A DNA stretch of 64,000 nt from Streptomyces sp. ML-6 (GTDB lineage: Bacteria > Actinomycetota > Actinomycetes > Streptomycetales > Streptomycetaceae). This document shows, in pieces, positions 59,458-64,000 of the stretch. The notes under the pieces are model-generated. The model searched no databases, was not told where the DNA came from, and saw only the letters and a program-made list of their open reading frames with translations. Numbering within the stretch: the stretch's first letter is position 1; each line of letters begins with the position of its first letter. The translations under genes were made by a program, and so were the position numbers. The DNA lies in the NCBI RefSeq assembly GCF_030116705.1, contig NZ_JAOTIK010000001.1, positions 3,305,001 to 3,369,000 of the forward strand. Reading direction: 5' to 3'.

Positions 59458-60063
59458 TCAGCTCGCCATGATCAGGCTCATGGCCTCGGCGCGCGTCGCG
59501 GGATCGCGCAGCTGCCCGCGCACCGCCGAGGTCAGCGTCTTCGCCCCCGGCTTGCGGATGCCGCGCATCGACATGCACATGTGCTCGCACTCGATGACGA
59601 CGATGACCCCGCGCGGCTCCAGGATCTCCATCAGGGACTCGGCGATCTGGGTGGTCAGCCGCTCCTGCACCTGCGGACGACGGGCGTAGACGTCGACGAG
59701 CCGGGCCAGCTTCGACAGACCGGTGATCTTCCCGGTGGTGGCCGGGATGTACCCGACGTGCGCGACGCCCCGGAACGGCACCAGATGGTGTTCACAGGTC
59801 GAGAACACTTCGATGTCCTTGACCAGGACCATCTCGTCGTGACCCAGGTCGAACGTGGTCGTGAGGACGTCCTCGGGCTCCTGGTACAGGCCCGCGAATA
59901 TCTCCTTGTACGCCCGCGCCACCCGCCCCGGCGTCTCGCGCAGTCCCTCGCGGTCCGGGTCCTCGCCCACCGCGATGAGGAGTTCGCGTACCGCCGCCTC
60001 GGCCCGCTTCTCGTCGAACTCGCCGATCGAGCCCTGGCCGTCCAGCGTCACCGGGTCGGTCAT
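59458..60063 (-). CDS. folE: GTP cyclohydrolase I
   Basis: Converts GTP to dihydroneopterin triphosphate, the first folate step. The 201-aa protein has the zinc ligands in [12 protein letters not shown] and [11 protein letters not shown] (Cys and His), with [20 protein letters not shown] in between. The ATG at 60063 precedes MTDPVTLDG. It has its own promoter region (60064-60120) below the ftsH terminator. Confidence 0.97.
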   Translation of the reverse strand: MTDPVTLDGQGSIGEFDEKRAEAAVRELLIAVGEDPDREGLRETPGRVARAYKEIFAGLYQEPEDVLTTTFDLGHDEMVLVKDIEVFSTCEHHLVPFRGVAHVGYIPATTGKITGLSKLARLVDVYARRPQVQERLTTQIAESLMEILEPRGVIVVIECEHMCMSMRGIRKPGAKTLTSAVRGQLRDPATRAEAMSLIMAS

Positions 60064-60120
60064 CTGTGCCTCGTTCCTCTGAGCTGTCACTCGCGCACGT
60101 CTCCGCACGGTTGTACGGAA

Positions 60121-60162
60121 AAGCCGCGCCCCCACAGGCTAGAACCTGTGGGGGCGCGGCTT
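60121..60162 (-). terminator. Intrinsic terminator of ftsH
   Basis: A perfect 18-bp stem with the loop CTAGAA, followed on the minus strand by TTTTCC, lies 51 bases below the ftsH stop and above the folE start. It separates the two genes. Confidence 0.9.
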
Positions 60163-60213
60163 CCATTCCGGTCCCCGAGCGGCTCCGTGAGAGGGGCCAC
60201 ACCGGGGGACGGG

Positions 60214-62244
60214 TCAGACCTCGGGACGCTCCTCGGGGACCGCCTCGGTGCTCGGGGCGGTGTCCGTGGGGACGGCCGAGCCGTTCGCCGTGGTGGCGCC
60301 GTTGGTGAGGGCGAGCTCCTTCGGCGAGAGCACCGGCGGGCGCGTCGACGGGGTGCGCCGGGAGGAACCGGTCCACGCCGGGCGGGCCGGGCGCTTCACG
60401 ATCGGGGCGAAGATCTCGGCGATCTCCTCCTTGCCGAGCGTCTCCTTCTCCAGGAGCTGGAGGACCAGGTTGTCCAGCACGTCGCGGTTCTCGACGAGGA
60501 TCTCCCACGCGTCGTTGTGGGCGGTCTCGATGAGCTTCTTGACCTCTTCGTCGACGAGCGCCGCGACCTCTTCCGAGTAGTCGCGCTGGTGGCCCATCTC
60601 ACGGCCCACGAAGGGTTCGGTGTTGTCGCCGCCGAACTTGATCGCGCCGAGCCGCTCCGTCATGCCGTACTGCGTGACCATCGCCCGGGCCGTCGCGGTG
60701 GCCTTCTCGATGTCGTTGGCCGCGCCGGTGGTCGGGTCGTGGAAGACCAGCTCCTCGGCCGCGCGCCCGCCCAGCATGTAGGCCAGCTGGTCGAGCATCT
60801 CGTTGCGCGTCGTGGAGTACTTGTCCTCCTCCGGGAGCACCATCGTGTAACCGAGGGCACGGCCGCGGGAGAGGATCGTGATCTTGTGGACCGGGTCCGC
60901 CTGGGGAGAGGCCGCCGCGACCAGAGCGTGTCCGCCCTCGTGGTACGCGGTGATCTTCTTCTCCTTCTCGGACATGATCCGGGTCCGCTTCTGCGGGCCC
61001 GCCACGACGCGGTCGATGGCCTCGTCGAGCATCTTGTTGTCGATCAGCTTCTGGTTGCCGCGCGCCGTGAGGAGCGCCGCCTCGTTCAGCACGTTCGACA
61101 GATCGGCACCGGTGAAGCCGGGCGTGCGGCGGGCGACGGCGCCGAGATCGACGTCCTTCGCGACCGGCTTGCCCTTCTGGTGCACCTTGAGGATCTCCAG
61201 ACGGCCCTGCATGTCCGGCCTGTCGACCGCGATCTGCCGGTCGAAGCGGCCCGGACGCAGCAGCGCCGGGTCGAGGATGTCCGGCCGGTTCGTGGCGGCG
61301 ATCAGGATGACGCCGCCCTTCACGTCGAAGCCGTCCATCTCGACGAGCAGCTGGTTGAGCGTCTGCTCGCGCTCGTCGTGACCGCCGCCCATGCCGGCGC
61401 CGCGGTGCCGGCCGACGGCGTCGATCTCGTCGACGAAGACGATCGCCGGGGCGTTCGCCTTGGCCTGCTCGAAGAGGTCGCGGACCCGGCTGGCGCCGAC
61501 ACCCACGAACATCTCGACGAAGTCGGAGCCGGAGATCGAGTAGAAGGGAACGCCCGCCTCGCCGGCGACGGCGCGCGCGAGCAGCGTCTTGCCGGTACCG
61601 GGAGGCCCGTACAGCAGGACGCCCTTGGGGATCTTGGCGCCGACGGCCTGGAACTTCGCCGGCTCCTGGAGGAACTCCTTGATCTCCTGGAGCTCCTCGA
61701 CGGCCTCGTCCGACCCCGCCACGTCGGCGAACGTCGTCTTGGGGGTGTCCTTGGTGATCAGCTTGGCCTTGGACTTCCCGAACTGCATCACCCGGGAGCC
61801 GCCGCCCTGCATCTGATTCATCAGGAACAGGAAGACGACCACGATCAGGATGAAGGGCAGCAGCGTCAGGAGGATCGAGATGAACGGGGACTGCTTCGAC
61901 GGCGAGACGGTGTAGCCCTCGTCGATCGCGCCGCTCTCGAACTTCTGCTGCAGCGTGTCGGCGAGGTCGACGCCCTGGTTGCCGATGTAGTTCGCCTGGA
62001 ACTTGCTTCCGGACTCGCCCGGGAGCTTCTGGCCCTTCTTCAACTCGATCTTGATGATCTGTTCGTCACCGGTGGTCAGCTTGGCCTGCTCCACCTGGTC
62101 CTTGCTGATCGCCTGGATCACCTTGCCGGTGTCCACCGATTTGTAGCCGCCCGACGAGCCGACGACCTGCATCAACACGACCACGGCGAGGACGGCCAGC
62201 ACGATCCACATGACCGGCCCACGGAAGTATCGCTTCACGTCCAT
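60214..62244 (-). CDS. ftsH: Membrane ATP-dependent zinc metalloprotease FtsH
   Basis: Degrades membrane and regulatory proteins. The 676-aa protein has two N-terminal helices (about residues 10-30 and 120-145) flanking an outside domain, the AAA+ Walker A GPPGTGKT with [11 protein letters not shown], and the protease motif HEGGH (residues 435-439). The C-terminal about 70 residues are low-complexity. The 279-bp region upstream (62245-62523) contains the AT-rich word GTGAGAAAAGACTGTTTC (62296-62313), probably the promoter. Confidence 0.98.
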   Translation of the reverse strand: MDVKRYFRGPVMWIVLAVLAVVVLMQVVGSSGGYKSVDTGKVIQAISKDQVEQAKLTTGDEQIIKIELKKGQKLPGESGSKFQANYIGNQGVDLADTLQQKFESGAIDEGYTVSPSKQSPFISILLTLLPFILIVVVFLFLMNQMQGGGSRVMQFGKSKAKLITKDTPKTTFADVAGSDEAVEELQEIKEFLQEPAKFQAVGAKIPKGVLLYGPPGTGKTLLARAVAGEAGVPFYSISGSDFVEMFVGVGASRVRDLFEQAKANAPAIVFVDEIDAVGRHRGAGMGGGHDEREQTLNQLLVEMDGFDVKGGVILIAATNRPDILDPALLRPGRFDRQIAVDRPDMQGRLEILKVHQKGKPVAKDVDLGAVARRTPGFTGADLSNVLNEAALLTARGNQKLIDNKMLDEAIDRVVAGPQKRTRIMSEKEKKITAYHEGGHALVAAASPQADPVHKITILSRGRALGYTMVLPEEDKYSTTRNEMLDQLAYMLGGRAAEELVFHDPTTGAANDIEKATATARAMVTQYGMTERLGAIKFGGDNTEPFVGREMGHQRDYSEEVAALVDEEVKKLIETAHNDAWEILVENRDVLDNLVLQLLEKETLGKEEIAEIFAPIVKRPARPAWTGSSRRTPSTRPPVLSPKELALTNGATTANGSAVPTDTAPSTEAVPEERPEV

Positions 62245-62523
62245 CCATACGGGGCGAAGCCGCCCCGTCCCTCCTGCCCGTAGGTAAATGCTGCTGTGAG
62301 AAAAGACTGTTTCTTCGGACGGTACCCCAGCATTGTCACTCGGGACCGCCGGGTACGTCTGTCAAAACCCGCCTTCCAGAGCTCAACGACGGGAATCCGG
62401 TGAAAGGTTCCCCGCCGGTCCCGGCCGGTCCGGGCGTCCGGGCCGGGCGAGGGTGGGAGGCCGGGCGACGGCGGCCGGTCCCGCGGACGCGCGGGGTGCG
62501 GGCCGCCGGGGACGCGCGGGGCG

Positions 62524-63078
62524 TCAGCCGCCGTAGACGTGCGGGGCGAGGGTGGCGACGAAGGGGAGGTTGCGGTACTTCTCCGCGTAGTCCAGCCCGT
62601 ATCCGACGACGAACTCGTTGGGGATGTCGAAACCGACCCACTTGCAGTCGAGCGCGACCTTGGCCGCGTCCGGCTTGCGCAGCAGGGTGCAGATCTCCAG
62701 GGACGCCGGCTCGCGCGAGCCGAGGTTCGACATCAGCCAGGACAGGGTCAGGCCCGAGTCGATGATGTCCTCGACGATCAGGACGTGCTTGCCCTTGATG
62801 TCGGTGTCCAGGTCCTTGAGGATCCGGACCACGCCGGAGGACTGGGTGCCCGCGCCGTACGACGAGACGGCCATCCAGTCCATGGTGACGGGGGTGGACA
62901 GCGCGCGCGCCAGGTCCGCCATCACCATGACCGCGCCCTTGAGGACGCCGACGATGAGCAGGTCCTTGCCCGCGTACTCCGCGTCGATCTTCGCGGCCAG
63001 CTCGACGAGCTTCGCGTCGATCTCTTCCTTGGTGAGGAGCACCGACTGGAGGTCGGTGCCCATGTCCTTCTCGTTCAC
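62524..63078 (-). CDS. hpt: Hypoxanthine phosphoribosyltransferase
   Basis: Salvages hypoxanthine and guanine with PRPP. The 184-aa protein has the PRPP loop [17 protein letters not shown] and the purine-site region [27 protein letters not shown]. The GTG at 63078 (VNEKDMGTD) or the ATG at 63063 could be the start; GAGAAGG lies close to the second. tilS is just upstream (83 bp), the usual tilS-hpt-ftsH order. Confidence 0.96.
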   Translation of the reverse strand: MNEKDMGTDLQSVLLTKEEIDAKLVELAAKIDAEYAGKDLLIVGVLKGAVMVMADLARALSTPVTMDWMAVSSYGAGTQSSGVVRILKDLDTDIKGKHVLIVEDIIDSGLTLSWLMSNLGSREPASLEICTLLRKPDAAKVALDCKWVGFDIPNEFVVGYGLDYAEKYRNLPFVATLAPHVYGG

Positions 63079-63161
63079 CCGCGTCTCTTTCTCTGCCTGC
63101 CGGTCACGGGGCGCCGCCCGTGGCCTGTGCGGCCGTCCGCTGCGTGCCGACCGCTCGTGCT

Positions 63162-64000
63162 TCAGCTCTGCCGAATGACCAGTCTGCCACCCTGCCGCCG
63201 GGCTTCGACCCGTCCGGGCAGGTTGATGGCCTGCTGGCCGCGCCATCCGGTGATCAGCCGGTCGACTTCCTCGATGTGGCGGGCGAAGAGCGATCCGGCC
63301 GGGGAACCCGCCTCCATGACGGCCCGGCGCAGCACCCGGCGGCGCACGGCGGGGGGCAGGGCGAAGAGCTTGGCGCACTCCAGGCGGCCGGCCTCGTCCC
63401 GTACGGTCCGCTCGGCCTCGGCGGCCCAGGTGTCCAGGGCGTCCGCGTCGTCGCGGGAGAGCTGGGCCGTACGGGCGAGGGCCTCGACCACCCCTTTCCC
63501 GAGCGCCTTCTCCAGGGCGGGCAGACCCTCGTGGCGCAGTCGGGAGCGGGTGTAGGCGGGGTCGGTGTTGTGCGGGTCGTCCCAGACGGGCAGGGACTGG
63601 ACGAGGCAGGCCTTGCGGGCGGTCTGGCGGTCGAGCTGGAGGAAGGGGCGGCGGTAGCGGCCGGCCGGTCCGGACGCGGCGGCCATGCCGGAGAGCGAGC
63701 GGATGCCGGAGCCTCGGGCGAGACCGAGCAGCACGGTCTCCGCCTGGTCGTCACGGGTGTGCCCGAGCAGGACGGCGGCGGCGCCGTGCCGCTCGGCCGC
63801 CGCGTCCAGGGCGGCGTAGCGGGCCTCACGGGCGGCGGCCTCGGGGCCGCCCTCCCGGCCGACCCGCACGGCCACGGCCTCGACCGGGTCGAGGTGCATG
63901 GCGGTGAGGCGGTCGACGACCTCGGCGGCGCGGGCCCCGGAGCCGTCCTGGAGGCCGTGGTCGACGGTGATGCCACCGGCCCGGATGTCGAGTTTGCGGG
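63162..64000 (-). CDS. tilS: tRNA(Ile)-lysidine synthase, 5' end beyond the window
   Basis: Modifies the CAU anticodon of tRNA-Ile with lysine. The visible 279 residues include [31 protein letters not shown] and [19 protein letters not shown], typical of the TilS core. The N-terminal PP-loop (SGGxDS) lies to the right of the window, so its integrity cannot be judged. It is followed on the same strand by hpt and ftsH. Confidence 0.92.
   Translation of the reverse strand, partial: RKLDIRAGGITVDHGLQDGSGARAAEVVDRLTAMHLDPVEAVAVRVGREGGPEAAAREARYAALDAAAERHGAAAVLLGHTRDDQAETVLLGLARGSGIRSLSGMAAASGPAGRYRRPFLQLDRQTARKACLVQSLPVWDDPHNTDPAYTRSRLRHEGLPALEKALGKGVVEALARTAQLSRDDADALDTWAAEAERTVRDEAGRLECAKLFALPPAVRRRVLRRAVMEAGSPAGSLFARHIEEVDRLITGWRGQQAINLPGRVEARRQGGRLVIRQS

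Noticed and set aside
58600..62283. A 1227-codon plus-strand frame opposite folE and ftsH
   Set aside because: It is antisense to FtsH and FolE, which have complete catalytic motifs.

Overview
The window is very GC-rich, with short intergenic gaps, frequent GTG starts, ATGA and GTGA stop-start overlaps, and genes such as lsr2, clpC, disA, a sigE-cseABC cluster and DUF3180. This points to a Streptomyces chromosome, and from memory the gene order matches the conserved core around sigE to ftsH of S. coelicolor. I see no tRNA, rRNA, CRISPR array, insertion sequence, integrase or attachment site. I count 54 protein genes. Three are incomplete: an amidohydrolase-type gene cut by the left edge, tilS cut by the right edge, and one gene broken by a frameshift.

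1-17.6 kb: a cysteine hydrolase end, proC, an ABC exporter pair, a small membrane protein, an SH3-domain protein, a Ser/Thr kinase with a beta-propeller sensor, ilvD, a TetR regulator with a sugar-phosphate isomerase-like gene, a Ppx/GppA phosphatase, a Cys-rich protein of unknown function, a sigma-like/zinc-finger/BACON fusion protein, then radA and disA (DNA repair and c-di-AMP synthesis). 17.6-27.8 kb: a membrane-anchored protein, a PAP2 phosphatase, mutY, the cell-envelope stress cluster sigE-cseA-cseB-cseC, a drug-efflux MFS pump with a divergent TetR regulator sharing a large inverted-repeat operator, and an M23 peptidase.

27.8-43.5 kb: an 811-bp non-coding stretch, clpC with two candidate ClgR boxes, an SCO3374-family gene, lsr2, an N-acetylglutamate synthase and a BlaI-type regulator, small and broken genes, then the cofactor operon DUF2520 (candidate panG)-panC-nadB-nadC-coaX, joined by stop-start overlaps or 2-bp gaps and serving CoA and NAD synthesis. 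A PLP lyase and a DUF5937/ArsR regulator follow.

43.5-64 kb: a NarL-type two-component pair, a MidA/NDUFAF7-like methyltransferase next to an orphan nuoD, a coiled-coil membrane protein, a glycine-betaine type ABC uptake system, an esterase divergent from a DUF2156 lysyltransferase-like protein, the folate cluster folP-(NTF2-like)-folB-folK-DUF3180 facing folE, then ftsH, hpt and tilS.

The most interesting points are: (a) the methyltransferase-nuoD pair, which recreates in bacteria the mitochondrial NDUFAF7-NDUFS2 enzyme-substrate relation, with the target arginine kept but two quinone-site residues replaced in this NuoD; (b) a 22-bp-arm inverted repeat between the MFS pump and its TetR regulator; (c) two exact ClgR-type boxes upstream of clpC; (d) the BACON fusion; and (e) several gene-end tandem repeats, some starting on the stop codon itself.
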